Source: Bacteroidota bacterium (GTDB taxonomy: Bacteria; Bacteroidota; Bacteroidia; Cytophagales; Cyclobacteriaceae). Taken from it: 64,000 bases of DNA. Shown in pieces: positions 36,713 to 48,000 of the stretch. Under the pieces are notes generated by a model. It was not told the DNA's origin and did no database searches. It saw nothing but the letters and a program-made list of their open reading frames with translations. The position numbers and the translations under genes are program-made. How positions within the stretch are numbered: the first letter of the stretch is position 1; each line of letters starts with the position of its first letter. Location of the stretch: positions 1-64,000 of the forward strand of contig JAFDYX010000024.1 of NCBI GenBank assembly GCA_018267215.1, written 5' to 3'.

Positions 36713-37798
36713 ATGACTGAAAAAGCCTACCTCTTATTAGCAGACGGACTTTTGTTAGAAGGAAAACCCATTGGGAAACGCGGCACATCAGGCGGGGAAA
36801 TCTGCTTTAACACCGGTATGACGGGATACCAGGAAATTTACACAGATCCCTCGTACTACGGGCAGATTGTAGTAAACACCACGGCACACATTGGAAACTA
36901 TGGTGCGGTTGATGAAGAGCAAGAATCGGCACATCCGCAAATAAGCGGTATTGTAGTGAATGAATTTTCGCAAGACTTCAGTCGTAAAACATCGAACGAA
37001 AGCCTGCAGACTTATTTAGAAAAACACAATGTGGTAGGCATTACCGATGTGGATACAAGAAAACTGGTACGGCACCTGCGCAGCAAAGGTGCTATGAATG
37101 CCATCATTTCATCGGAACACACACCTGCACAATTACAAGAAGAGTTGAAGAAAGTACCATCTATGGATGGGCTGGAGTTGTCGTCTGTGGTAAGCACGCG
37201 ACAACCTTATTTTATGGGAGACCCGGCAGCACCTTTCAAAATTGCTGCGATGGATTTTGGAATCAAACTGAACATCTTGCGAAACCTGATAGCTCGCGGA
37301 TGTTATGTGCAGGTTTTTCCTGCCAAGACTTCGGTGCATGAAATGGAAAAATGGAATCCGGATGCTTACTTCCTCTCCAATGGACCTGGCGACCCATCGG
37401 TGATGGACTACGCCATTCAAACCGTTAAAGATATTATGACATTGGGCAAACCTGTGTTTGGTATTTGCTTGGGCCATCAACTGTTGGCGTTGGCTGCAGG
37501 CTTATCTACTTATAAAATGCACCACGGCCACCGTGGGCTCAATCACCCTGTCAAAAATTTAATCACCGGACTCGGTGAGATGACTTCTCAAAACCATGGC
37601 TTTGCCGTAAAAGGAGAAGGCTTAGATCAGCACCCGGAAGTGGAGGTAACACATATTCATCTTAATGATGATACGATCATGGGCATCCGGATGAAAAATA
37701 AAAAAATATTTTCGGTGCAATACCATCCCGAAGCATCGCCCGGCCCGCACGATTCGAGGTATTTGTTCGATCAATTTGTAACCATGATTAAATCGTAA
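36713..37798 (+). CDS. carA: Carbamoyl-phosphate synthase small chain
   Basis: 361 aa. The N-terminal CarA domain (GEICFNTGMTGYQEIYTDPSYYGQIV) is followed by a class-I glutamine amidotransferase domain: catalytic Cys in PVFGICLGHQLLAL and the His/Glu pair in SVQYHPEASPGP. It supplies ammonia from glutamine to CarB for pyrimidine and arginine synthesis. carB is not in this window. Confidence 0.96.
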   Translation: MTEKAYLLLADGLLLEGKPIGKRGTSGGEICFNTGMTGYQEIYTDPSYYGQIVVNTTAHIGNYGAVDEEQESAHPQISGIVVNEFSQDFSRKTSNESLQTYLEKHNVVGITDVDTRKLVRHLRSKGAMNAIISSEHTPAQLQEELKKVPSMDGLELSSVVSTRQPYFMGDPAAPFKIAAMDFGIKLNILRNLIARGCYVQVFPAKTSVHEMEKWNPDAYFLSNGPGDPSVMDYAIQTVKDIMTLGKPVFGICLGHQLLALAAGLSTYKMHHGHRGLNHPVKNLITGLGEMTSQNHGFAVKGEGLDQHPEVEVTHIHLNDDTIMGIRMKNKKIFSVQYHPEASPGPHDSRYLFDQFVTMIKS

Positions 37799-37800
37799 TT

Positions 37801-37828
37801 TTGATTTATGATTTACGATTTTTGATTT
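37801..37828 (+). repeat. Four heptad repeats (NNGATTT) upstream of the four-helix-bundle gene
   Basis: TTGATTT, ATGATTT, ACGATTT and TTGATTT follow each other without a break. They begin two bases after the carA stop and end eight bases before the ATG of the next gene. The same unit occurs inverted on the other side of that gene. Confidence 0.75.
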
Positions 37829-37836
37829 ATTGAGCT

Positions 37837-38241
37837 ATGGATAAAGTTGAGTTACAGACAAGGACACGAGAATTTGCTAAACGTGTTTTTAAGCTTACTG
37901 AGAAATTGCCGGCCAGTCAAGCGTCTAAAGTAATTACCTATCAATTATTGAAGTCAGCATCTTCTGTGGCAGCAAATTATCGTGCGGTAAACCGAGCTAA
38001 ATCGAGAGATGATTTCAATAATAAATTAAAAATTGTTTTAGAAGAAGCTGATGAAAGTAATTTTTGGCTCACCTTTATTCAAGATATTGAGTTGCTAAAT
38101 CAAACTGATGCAGAGCTTAATTTACTGATCAAAGAGTCAAACGAGTTCATTGCTATCTTTGTAGCTTCTACTAAAACAGTTTCCAAAGGAAACCTCAGAC
38201 CTAAAAGAACTATCAATCAACATTCGCAAATCCTCAATTTG

Positions 38242-38256
<15 letters not shown>
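37837..38256 (+). CDS. Four-helix-bundle protein (S23 / 23S rRNA intervening-sequence protein family)
   Basis: 139 aa. The pattern of four amphipathic helices with ASKVITYQLLKSASSVAANYRAVNRAKSRDDF and KIVLEEADESNFWLTFI is the signature of the family first seen as an insert in 23S rRNA genes. The function of free-standing members is unknown; related proteins act as accessory factors in diversity-generating retroelements, but no reverse transcriptase is near. The last codons and stop (NLKSYI) are encoded by the downstream heptad repeats. It sits between two housekeeping genes, carA and eno, as an apparent insertion. Confidence 0.85.
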
Positions 38257-39561
<1,305 letters not shown>

Positions 39562-39570
39562 TGAATCATT

Positions 39571-40038
39571 ATGAAAGCAAAACTCGATTCGACTGACCGT
39601 AAAATATTAGAATTGCTTCAGGCTAACTCTAATATTACCAATGCACAATTGGCACAGGAGATTGGACTTTCGCCAGCGCCCACACTGGAGCGTGTAAAGA
39701 AATTAGAAACACAAGGTGTCATACAAAGCTATCATGCCGTAGTAGATATGGCCAGCATTGGCTTGGGGGTTTCCACGTTTGTGATGGTGTCCCTCAAAGG
39801 GCATAACAAGGAAAATATTGAAAAATTTACTCAAGCCATCGCCCACATTCCGGAAGTAGTAGAATGTCACCATGTAACCGGGCAGGCTGATTTTATTTTA
39901 AAGGTGGTAGCGCCCGATATACCTGCCTACCAAAATCTGTTGCTCGAAAAAGTAACTAACATTGAAGTGGTGGACAACATGCAGACCACTATTATCCTTT
40001 CTACGTTCAAAGATACGCATGTGATTCCGCTGCCATGA
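39571..40038 (+). CDS. Lrp/AsnC-family transcriptional regulator
   Basis: 155 aa. The N-terminal winged HTH (DSTDRKILELLQANSNITNAQLAQEIGLSPAPTLERVKKLE) is followed by an AsnC ligand-binding (RAM) domain (STFVMVSLKGHNKENIEKFTQAIAHIPEVVECHHVTGQADFIL). Members sense amino acids or other small ligands as octamers. It starts 9 nt after eno and overlaps the next gene by 4 nt (ATGA), so it and the phosphoribosyltransferase are made together. Confidence 0.93.
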   Translation: MKAKLDSTDRKILELLQANSNITNAQLAQEIGLSPAPTLERVKKLETQGVIQSYHAVVDMASIGLGVSTFVMVSLKGHNKENIEKFTQAIAHIPEVVECHHVTGQADFILKVVAPDIPAYQNLLLEKVTNIEVVDNMQTTIILSTFKDTHVIPLP

Positions 40039-40547
40039 AGCCCAAGGCTGCCAGCGGAACATTGGTATTGAACGCCCAACAGTTGACCCAGAAGGTTCAC
40101 AGGATTGCGTATGAGATTTATGAAAATAATTTTTCGGAAAAATCCATTGTGCTGGCAGGTATAGACGGGCAAGGATATGTGCTGGCCAAGCTAATCATGA
40201 AGCAAGTGGAGTCTATTTCACCCATCCGGGTGCAGTTGGTTTGTGTTTCGCTCGATAAACTTTCGCCTGTACAAAGTACGGTAACCCTTGATGCAGCCGT
40301 ATCAAGTATAAAAAAGAAAACGATTATCCTGGTAGATGACGTGTTGAACACAGGCCGCACGCTGGCGTATGCGCTGAAGCCTTTTCTTGAGGTAGAAATT
40401 AAAAAAATAGAAGTAGCTGTGTTAGTAAACCGGAGTCATACACTTTTCCCGATTGTACCAACTTACTCGGGATACCAACTGGCCACTACACTAACAGATC
40501 ATGTAGAAGTAAAGTTGGGTAAAGAAGCAGCGGTGTATTTAAGGTAA
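40035..40547 (+). CDS. Phosphoribosyltransferase-family protein (PyrR-like)
   Basis: 170 aa type-I PRTase fold. The PRPP-binding motif is TIILVDDVLNTGRTL (about 95-109), and the N-terminal hood has IVLAGIDGQGYVLA. C-terminal VAVLVNRSHTLFPIVPTYSGYQLATTL resembles PyrR (KxVxLAVLIDRGHRELPI...), suggesting uracil phosphoribosyltransferase or regulatory activity. The exact substrate is unsure. Coupled to the Lrp gene. Confidence 0.85.
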   Translation: MKPKAASGTLVLNAQQLTQKVHRIAYEIYENNFSEKSIVLAGIDGQGYVLAKLIMKQVESISPIRVQLVCVSLDKLSPVQSTVTLDAAVSSIKKKTIILVDDVLNTGRTLAYALKPFLEVEIKKIEVAVLVNRSHTLFPIVPTYSGYQLATTLTDHVEVKLGKEAAVYLR

Positions 40548-40555
40548 CTCAAGTT

Positions 40556-40622
40556 CTGAGTTCAAAGTTATAGGTTGCTTTTTCCGAATTGAACTTCAAA
40601 CTTTGAATCTTGAACTTTAAAT
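40556..40622. repeat. Low-complexity spacer with inverted TTCAAAGTT/AACTTTGAA
   Basis: TTCAAAGTT (40561-40569) and AACTTTGAA (40599-40607) form a 9-bp inverted repeat. Around them the spacer is built of AACTT/TTGAA words (GAACTTCAAACTTTGAATCTTGAACTTT). The same vocabulary recurs in the spacers at 48750-48795 and 59331-59414. Confidence 0.5.
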
Positions 40623-40631
40623 TTTTAGCGC

Positions 40632-41453
40632 ATGTCCACTCACAAAAAATCTGATATAAAAAAAATTACCACCCACCAGCTTCAGGAGATGAAGAACCGG
40701 GGCGAAAAAATTGCTATGCTCACCGCGTACGATTACAGTATGGCACGGATTATTGATGGAGCAGGCATTGATGTGATTTTGGTGGGCGACTCGGCTTCGA
40801 ATGTAATGGCCGGAAATGAAACCACACTACCCATTACCTTAGATCAGATGATATATCATGCATCGTCTGTGGTGAAAGCCGTAAAGCGCGCTTTGGTAGT
40901 GGTGGATATTCCGTTTGGGTATTATCAGGGCAGCTCGGGCGAAGCGCTGCGCTCGTCTATCCGCATCATGAAAGAATCGGGAGCACATGCAGTAAAATTG
41001 GAAGGCGGCAGCGAAGTAAAAGATTCTGTGCTTCGTATTTTAAGTGCAGGCGTTCCGGTAATGGGGCACTTGGGGCTCACGCCTCAATCTATTTATAAGT
41101 TTGGGACATATACTGTTCGCGCCAAAGAAAATGAAGAAGCAAAAAAATTAATCGAAGATGCATTGCTGTTGCAAGAATGTGGTTGCTTCGGAGTAGTGCT
41201 TGAAAAGATTCCGGCTGAACTCGGAAAAAAAGTTTCGTCACAACTTCGCATTCCCACCATCGGCATTGGTGCAGGCCCTGATACAGATGGCCAGGTGCTG
41301 GTCATGCAGGATATGCTGGGCATTACCAAAGAATTTAAACCCCGCTTTTTAAGAAGGTATGCTGACCTCAACGCAGTGATTACCTCGGCTGTTAACAACT
41401 ATGTGGTGGATGTGAAGGCTAAAAATTTTCCAAGTGAAGATGAGAAGTACTAG
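40632..41453 (+). CDS. panB: 3-methyl-2-oxobutanoate hydroxymethyltransferase
   Basis: 273 aa. Family motifs: [33 protein letters not shown] (metal Asp), [24 protein letters not shown] with catalytic region, [14 protein letters not shown] and [22 protein letters not shown]. It catalyses the first committed step to pantothenate and coenzyme A. No other pan genes are adjacent. Confidence 0.96.
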   Translation: MSTHKKSDIKKITTHQLQEMKNRGEKIAMLTAYDYSMARIIDGAGIDVILVGDSASNVMAGNETTLPITLDQMIYHASSVVKAVKRALVVVDIPFGYYQGSSGEALRSSIRIMKESGAHAVKLEGGSEVKDSVLRILSAGVPVMGHLGLTPQSIYKFGTYTVRAKENEEAKKLIEDALLLQECGCFGVVLEKIPAELGKKVSSQLRIPTIGIGAGPDTDGQVLVMQDMLGITKEFKPRFLRRYADLNAVITSAVNNYVVDVKAKNFPSEDEKY

Positions 41454-41487
41454 TAACTGTTTACTAAAATTAAGCTGATAAAAAGAT

Positions 41488-43563
41488 TCAGTTAACTATA
41501 ACTTGCTCCACTACTTTCACTGGGATGCGCACCGTAAATTCGCTCCCATTCCCTTCTTCGGTTGCCAGCGATATCTCTCCTTCTAATCTATCCACCAATG
41601 TTTTTACAATGGCCAAACCTAAACCGTTAGAAGTTTCTCCCGCAGTAGGCCGGGCACTGAGTTTTTTAAAACGTTGATACAATAAATTTTTATCGGATGC
41701 AGAAAACCCCGGGCCGTTATCTTTTACCGACAGATTGAAAACACCATCAGTCAACATGCCGGTAACTTGTATCTGGGTTCCTCTACCAGAGAACTTAATA
41801 GCATTAGAAACCAAGTTATCAATGATGCGGGTGAGGTAACCGGGGTTAGACAGCACTTGGTGTTTCAAGTTGTGGTTGAGCGTAAGCTCAATGTTTTTAA
41901 GTGTGCTGGCATGTTGAAAAAATGTAATCCGTTCCGTCAACAAGGCGGCTAAATCAAAATCAACCAATTGGGGAGCTTCGCTTTGCAGTTGTAGGGCGTT
42001 TACATCCAGCAGGTCGGTAATCAGGTTCAAGTTCGATTGGGTAACATCTTTCATCAGGCGCACATACTCTTGCTGTTGTTGCGAAAGAGCACTTTCCATG
42101 CCGATCAGGTTGGCTAAACCCATGATGCGCGCCAACGGAGACTTTAAGTCATGCGCCACAATGTTCATCAGCATATCTTTTTCATGGTTGAGTTCCTCCA
42201 GCCGATGATTTTGATGAGTCAAGTCAATATTTCGTTTTTCTATTTGCTTACGTTGCAAGTCAATGAATTTATTTTGCGCTGCCAGCAAGTGATTGTGCTT
42301 ATTTCTTTTCTTGAAATAATACCATAAAGTAGCCACGACAACGACCGAACAAAGCACACCAATGAGCAAGGCAATATTTTCACTTCGTTGCTGTGCGATA
42401 ACAGATTTTTGGTTGGCTTGCGATAATTTCAGCAACTGGTTTTCTTTTTCTTTTTTCTCAATTTCCAATTGAAACTGAAGACGATCTACCTGGCGCGTCA
42501 GGTCTAAGTCTTTGATGGAGTCTTTCAGAAGCAGATATTGATTCATAAACACAATTGCCTCCGGCTTATTTTTTAAATACTCAGCCAATTTCCATAGTTG
42601 CTGAAAGGCATCCATTTGGCCATGCAGGTCTTTGATCTGAAGTGATGACTGAAAATATTTTTTGGCTTCTGTCAGTTTGTTGAGTTCAAATTTTATTTTC
42701 CCCAACACAAGCATTGCCTCGGGTATAATGTGTTTGTATTGCGGCAGGTGGCCGATGACTTGCGCTCCCGCATCGGCAACCTTTTCTGCTTCGGTTGTCC
42801 GCTTTAATTCGAGGTAGGTTTTTGCCAGCAATAATTTTACTTCGGCCAAATTAACAGCATCGTGAATGAGATTGCCCACTGAATCGGCTTGCAGAAGAAT
42901 TTTCTCACTCTTCAAAAAATCGTTACGCTCAAAGTACAAACGCCCCAACATAGATTGAGCCGCCATGATGTCGCGCTGATTGCCCAACTGTAGCCTGATA
43001 CGGTAGGCTTCTTGATAATTTTTTTCAGATTGAATAAAATCTTTTTGCGAACGCTGGATGGTGCCCAAGCTTTGTAATGAATAAGCTTCCCCGCTGAGGT
43101 TATGAATTTGCTTGAAAAGATGATACCCCGCAATCAGATAGTCGTATGATTTAGATAAAATACCCTGCTCAAAAAACAACCGCCCCAAATTGTTATTGGC
43201 GTGGGCAATTTGCACAGTGTCTCTTTGTTGGGTGCCAACTTCTAAGGCACGCGAGTAAAAATCATAAGCCTTTAAACGATCGCCTTTGTAATTGCTGGCC
43301 ACTCCCTGATAGTTCAGGGGCTGCGCCAGCCCTTTGTGCAGGTTCAACTTTTGGCCGAGCAGGTAGGCTTGGTTTGCATACGTAAGGGTGCTGTCGGGGT
43401 AGGCAAAGCGATACTCCCATGCTAAGTCATTTAAAGCTTTGTAGCGAGCTTCGGTGTGTTGCGCAGGCAATGTGTTTCGCAGGCTATCAATCCTCCTTAC
43501 ATTTTGTGCAGTAGCCACCCACGGCACAGAGACACAAGCCAAAAAAAATATGGACAGTTTCAT
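41488..43563 (-). CDS. TPR sensor histidine kinase (HisKA/HATPase_c)
   Basis: 691 aa. A signal peptide (MKLSIFFLACVSVPWVATAQ) and about 360 residues of TPR repeats (for example YKALNDLAWEYRFAYPDSTLTYANQA) come first. A coiled coil, a single membrane helix (IALLIGVLCSVVVVATLWYYF), a second coiled coil and the HisKA domain follow, with phospho-His471 in VAHDLKSPLARI. The HATPase_c domain has N box NLVSNAIKFS and G boxes DNGPGFS and GLGLAIVK. No regulator gene is adjacent, so it is an orphan kinase. ATG 43563 is chosen over GTG 43599 because the signal peptide follows it directly. Confidence 0.92.
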   Translation of the reverse strand: MKLSIFFLACVSVPWVATAQNVRRIDSLRNTLPAQHTEARYKALNDLAWEYRFAYPDSTLTYANQAYLLGQKLNLHKGLAQPLNYQGVASNYKGDRLKAYDFYSRALEVGTQQRDTVQIAHANNNLGRLFFEQGILSKSYDYLIAGYHLFKQIHNLSGEAYSLQSLGTIQRSQKDFIQSEKNYQEAYRIRLQLGNQRDIMAAQSMLGRLYFERNDFLKSEKILLQADSVGNLIHDAVNLAEVKLLLAKTYLELKRTTEAEKVADAGAQVIGHLPQYKHIIPEAMLVLGKIKFELNKLTEAKKYFQSSLQIKDLHGQMDAFQQLWKLAEYLKNKPEAIVFMNQYLLLKDSIKDLDLTRQVDRLQFQLEIEKKEKENQLLKLSQANQKSVIAQQRSENIALLIGVLCSVVVVATLWYYFKKRNKHNHLLAAQNKFIDLQRKQIEKRNIDLTHQNHRLEELNHEKDMLMNIVAHDLKSPLARIMGLANLIGMESALSQQQQEYVRLMKDVTQSNLNLITDLLDVNALQLQSEAPQLVDFDLAALLTERITFFQHASTLKNIELTLNHNLKHQVLSNPGYLTRIIDNLVSNAIKFSGRGTQIQVTGMLTDGVFNLSVKDNGPGFSASDKNLLYQRFKKLSARPTAGETSNGLGLAIVKTLVDRLEGEISLATEEGNGSEFTVRIPVKVVEQVIVN

Positions 43564-43581
43564 TGAAGCATTACAAGCCTT

Positions 43582-43612
43582 CAAAGATAGCGAAGCCACC
43601 TTAAATACTCAA
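43582..43612 (-). promoter_or_regulatory. Promoter of the TPR histidine kinase gene
   Basis: On the minus strand TTG (43612-43610), a 20-nt spacer and TATCTTTG (43589-43582) match the Bacteroidota consensus. The transcript would start about 12-15 nt before the ATG at 43563, which further supports that start over GTG 43599. Confidence 0.65.
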
Positions 43613-43649
43613 TTTGAAATTTCTAAAAAACGAATAAAACTTACATGCT

Positions 43650-44876
43650 TTATTCTTTCTCAATAAAGTTTAAATCTCGGTGAAAGGTTTCGTCTATCAT
43701 CAATAAAGCAACCAGCGCAATGATTACTGTTACTACCCCTACCCATAGGGCGCCATAGATTACAGAAGTGTGGCCACGCAGAAACTGAAAAAATAATGTA
43801 ATGGGTACTACCGTGCCGCGGATAAAATTAGGTACGGATGTAGCCACCGTGCTGCGCAGGTTGGTGCCAAACTGCTCGGCAGCAATCGTTACAAACAAAG
43901 CCCAGTAGCCCGCACCAAAACCCAACAAGACACATTCTACATAAAACTGGGTAGCCGAAATACCGGAAGTGAAAAGATAAAGCAACACAAAAAGGAGTGT
44001 GATGGCAATATAGATCAGTACTACTTTCTTTCTGCTCTTCAGGTACTGGCTAAGCAAGCCGCTGGAGAGATCGCCACCCGCCAGACCGATGTAGCTCCAC
44101 ATCACCGCATCGCCCGCTTTGATTTCGCCCACTATGTGCAAAGCTTTTGCAATTTCGGGTGAAGCAAAAATCAAAACCCCAATGACATACCAAATAGGTG
44201 TACCAATAAAAATACAACCGATAAATTTTTTAAGTCTGCCGGCATTGCTGAAAAGCATAAAGAAATTTCCCCGCACAACATTTTGCTCTTTTGTTTTTAA
44301 AAACATGCCCGACTCGAATACACTGATGCGCAAGATCAGCAACAGCAACCCCAGCCCACCTCCGATAAAAAATGCTGTGCGCCAGTCGGAGAGCTTCACA
44401 ACAAAGTTTGCTACCACGGCACCGAAAAGCCCTACGGTAGCTACCAGCGTAGTGCCATAACCCCGCAGCCGGGTGGGCAGCGATTCGGAAACCAATGTGA
44501 TGCCCGCACCCAGCTCGCCCGCCAAGCCCACGCCCGCCACAAAACGGAGGATGGCATACTGTGTGGTGGTAACCACAAACCCGTTGGCTATATTTGAAAC
44601 GGAGTATAAAAGAATGGAACCAAATAAAACAGAGAGCCTTCCTTTTTTGTCGCCCATGATGCCCCATATAATTCCGCCCACAAGCAGCCCCACCATTTGC
44701 ACTTGCAACAGAAATTCGCCTTGGCTAAGTAAATCTGCTTCGGCCACACCCAACGAAGTAAGGCTGGGTTTGCGCACGATGCTGAAGAGCAGCAGATCGT
44801 AGATGTCAACAAAATAGCCAAGCGCGGCCACAATGACCGGAATGCTGAAAAGAGGCTTCAATGATTTTTCTTCCAT
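43650..44876 (-). CDS. MFS transporter (metabolite:H+ symporter-like)
   Basis: 408 aa with twelve predicted membrane helices. The loop 2-3 motif appears as GIMGDKKGRLSVLFGS, and helix 4 has LRFVAGVGLAGELGAGITLVSESLP, typical of the sugar/organic-acid branch. A second-half signature ends in LLMIDETFHRDLNF. The substrate cannot be predicted. It is not clearly in an operon: 86 nt and a promoter separate it from the kinase. Confidence 0.88.
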   Translation of the reverse strand: MEEKSLKPLFSIPVIVAALGYFVDIYDLLLFSIVRKPSLTSLGVAEADLLSQGEFLLQVQMVGLLVGGIIWGIMGDKKGRLSVLFGSILLYSVSNIANGFVVTTTQYAILRFVAGVGLAGELGAGITLVSESLPTRLRGYGTTLVATVGLFGAVVANFVVKLSDWRTAFFIGGGLGLLLLILRISVFESGMFLKTKEQNVVRGNFFMLFSNAGRLKKFIGCIFIGTPIWYVIGVLIFASPEIAKALHIVGEIKAGDAVMWSYIGLAGGDLSSGLLSQYLKSRKKVVLIYIAITLLFVLLYLFTSGISATQFYVECVLLGFGAGYWALFVTIAAEQFGTNLRSTVATSVPNFIRGTVVPITLFFQFLRGHTSVIYGALWVGVVTVIIALVALLMIDETFHRDLNFIEKE

Positions 44877-45002
44877 AAAAAACCCTCCAAAATAGTTTTT
44901 GTTTTCGTAATCTCCATATTCACCCCGTTGATTTACCTGTCATCAAAAAAAATATTTTTGATAGAAATTTTTTGGTAATATCGTTTTATTAAACCTACGC
45001 CT

Positions 45003-48000
45003 ATGAAAAAGCTGCTCGTACTTTTATTTGTGTTTGCATTCTTTTTAGTTTCAGCACAAAAGAAAAATGCAACGCCAAAAAGCACCCTGACTTACGATGA
45101 TAAATTATACAATGCGCTGACATGGCGCAGCATTGGTCCTTACCGCGGGGGCAGGGCAGATGCCGTAACCGGAGTGCCGGGCAAAAGCAACTTGTTTTAT
45201 TTCGGTTCTACCGGTGGTGGGGTGTGGCGAACGACTGATGCCGGCAACACGTGGTCTAATATTTCGGACGGATTTTTTGGTGGGTCAATCGGGTCGGTGG
45301 CAGTAAGCGAGTGGGACAACAACGTAATTTATGTAGGGCAAGGCGAAGGGACAGTTCGAGGCAATGTGTCGTCCGGTCATGGAATCTATAAATCTACCGA
45401 TGCCGGAAAAACATGGGCATTTGCCGGATTAAAAAATTCAAGCCTGATACCGCGCATCAGAATACATCCTAAAAACCCTGATCTGGTTTATGCAGCCGTG
45501 CTGGGCGATCTTTTCAAATCTTCTGAAGAACGGGGCGTATATCGGTCGGACGATGGCGGCAAAAACTGGAAACGTATTTTGTTTGCCAATGCCGATGCCG
45601 GAGCGGTAGATCTTTGTATGGATCCGAGTAATCCGCGTATCCTTTTCGCTTCCACCTGGCGCATACGCAGAACACCGTACAGCTTAGAAAGCGGAGGAGA
45701 AGGCTCAGCACTTTGGAAGAGTACGGATGGAGGCGATACCTGGAAAAATATTTCTGCCAACGAAGGCATGCCGAAGGGAACTTGGGGAATTGTAGGTGTT
45801 TCAGTTTCGCCCGTTAATTCAAATCGCGTGTATGCCATCATTGAAAACGACCACGGAGGAGTGTACCGCTCAGATGATGGTGGTGAAAAATGGACTAAAA
45901 TGAATGACGACCGAAACCTGCGCCAGCGGGCGTGGTACTATTCTAAAATATATGCGGACACCAAAGATGAAGACATTGTATATGTGATGAACGTATCGTA
46001 CCTCAAATCTAAAGACGGAGGCAAAACATTTAAACAGATGAATGCCAACCATGGCGACCATCATGATTTGTGGATTGCCCCCGAAGACAACCAGCGTATG
46101 ATTATTGCCGATGATGGAGGAGGACAAGTTTCTTTTGATGCGGGCGAAAACTGGAGCACATATAACAACCAACCCACGGCACAATTTTACCGTGTCGTAA
46201 CCGACAATCATTTTCCCTATCGTATTTATGGTGCGCAACAGGATAACACTACCGTGCGCATCTTGCACCGCACCGATGGCTACTCCATAGGCGAGCACGA
46301 CTGGCAGGTAACAGCCGGAAGCGAAAGCGGCCACTTGGCACCCGACCCGCAAGATGAAGATGTTGTTTTTGGTGGAAATTATGACGGCATGCTCCAGCGC
46401 ATCAACCACCGCACGGGCGAACTAAGGAATGTTAACGCCTGGCCCGATAACCCCATGGGCTCTGGCGCAGAAGGAGCGAAGTATCGTTTTCAATGGAACT
46501 TTCCCATCGTGTTCTCGCCCCACAATCCCAAAAAATTGTATGCCGCCTCGCAGCACTTGCACGTGAGCTATAACGGAGGCGAAAGTTGGGAACTGATCAG
46601 CCCCGACCTGACGCGCAACGACCCGACTAAGCTGGGTTCTTCGGGCGGCCCGATTACCAAAGACAACACATCGGTGGAATATTATTGTACGATCTTCGCT
46701 GTGGCAGAATCGCCCTACGAAAAAGATCTGATCATGGCCGGCTCGGATGACGGCCTGCTCCACCTCACCAAAGACGGTGGAAAAACGTGGGAGAAGATTA
46801 CCCCGGCAGGCATGCCCGAGTGGATGATGTTCAACAGCGTGGAGTTCGACCCCTTCGTAAAAGGAGGAGCCTATGTGGCCGGAACGCGCTACAAATTGGG
46901 CGATTATCAACCCTACTTGTACCGCACCAAAGATTACGGAAAAACCTGGACTAAAATTACCGATGGCATAGACCCATCTCACTTTACGCGTGTGGTACGT
47001 GCCGACCCGAAACGTGCCGGGCTGCTCTATGCCGGCACAGAGTATGGTATGTATATTTCTTTTGATGATGGCGCCAGTTGGAAACCTTTTCAATTGAATT
47101 TGCCGATGGTGCCCATCACAGACTTAACTCTAAAAAATGATAACCTGATAGCTGCCACACAAGGCCGCAGTTTTTGGCTGATTGATGACATTACCCCTTT
47201 GCACCAACTGAATGAAGCTGTTGCCAAAAGTGATTTTCATTTGTATAAACCTATGCCCAGCTACCGCATGAACGGGGGGCAAGGTGGCTGGCGCGGTGAG
47301 CCTAAAACAGAAGGCAAGAACCACCCCAACGGAGTGATGATCCATTATTATTTGAAGGACACCGCCAAAACCAAAGCGGAGTTGGAGATAGCGGAGAAGA
47401 GCGGCAAGCTGATAAAAAAATATTCCACCAGCCCGGATAAAAAATTGAAAGAAGGCGAATTGAAAATAAAACCAGGAATGAACCGCACCATCTGGAACAT
47501 GCAGTATGCCGATGCCGAAGGTTTTGACGGGCTCATCATGTGGGGAGCATCATTGTCAGGCCCGAAGGCCGTGCCTGGAATTTACAAAGCTAAGCTGACG
47601 GTAAATGGCCACTCGGAAGAAACAGAATTTGAAATTGTGAAAGACCCGCGCACCTCTGGAACGATGAGCGACATCCAGGCACAATTTAATTTTTCGATAG
47701 CCGTGCGCGACAAACTTTCTGAAACAAACAAGGCAGTGAAAAATATCCGCACCGTGCGCGACCAGATTAACCGGGTGATAGACCCCATGAAAGACAAAGC
47801 CGACATGAAGGATGTAACAGAAATGGGGCAGCATATTAACCAAGAGATGAAAAAAATAGAAGAAGCCTTGTACCAAACGAAGAACCGCAGCGATCAGGAT
47901 CCGCTCAATTTCCCGATCCGGCTGAACAACAAACTGGGCGCGTTGGGCGGAGAAGTAGATGGCAGCGATTATAAACCTACCGAACAGGTGAAAGCTGTGT

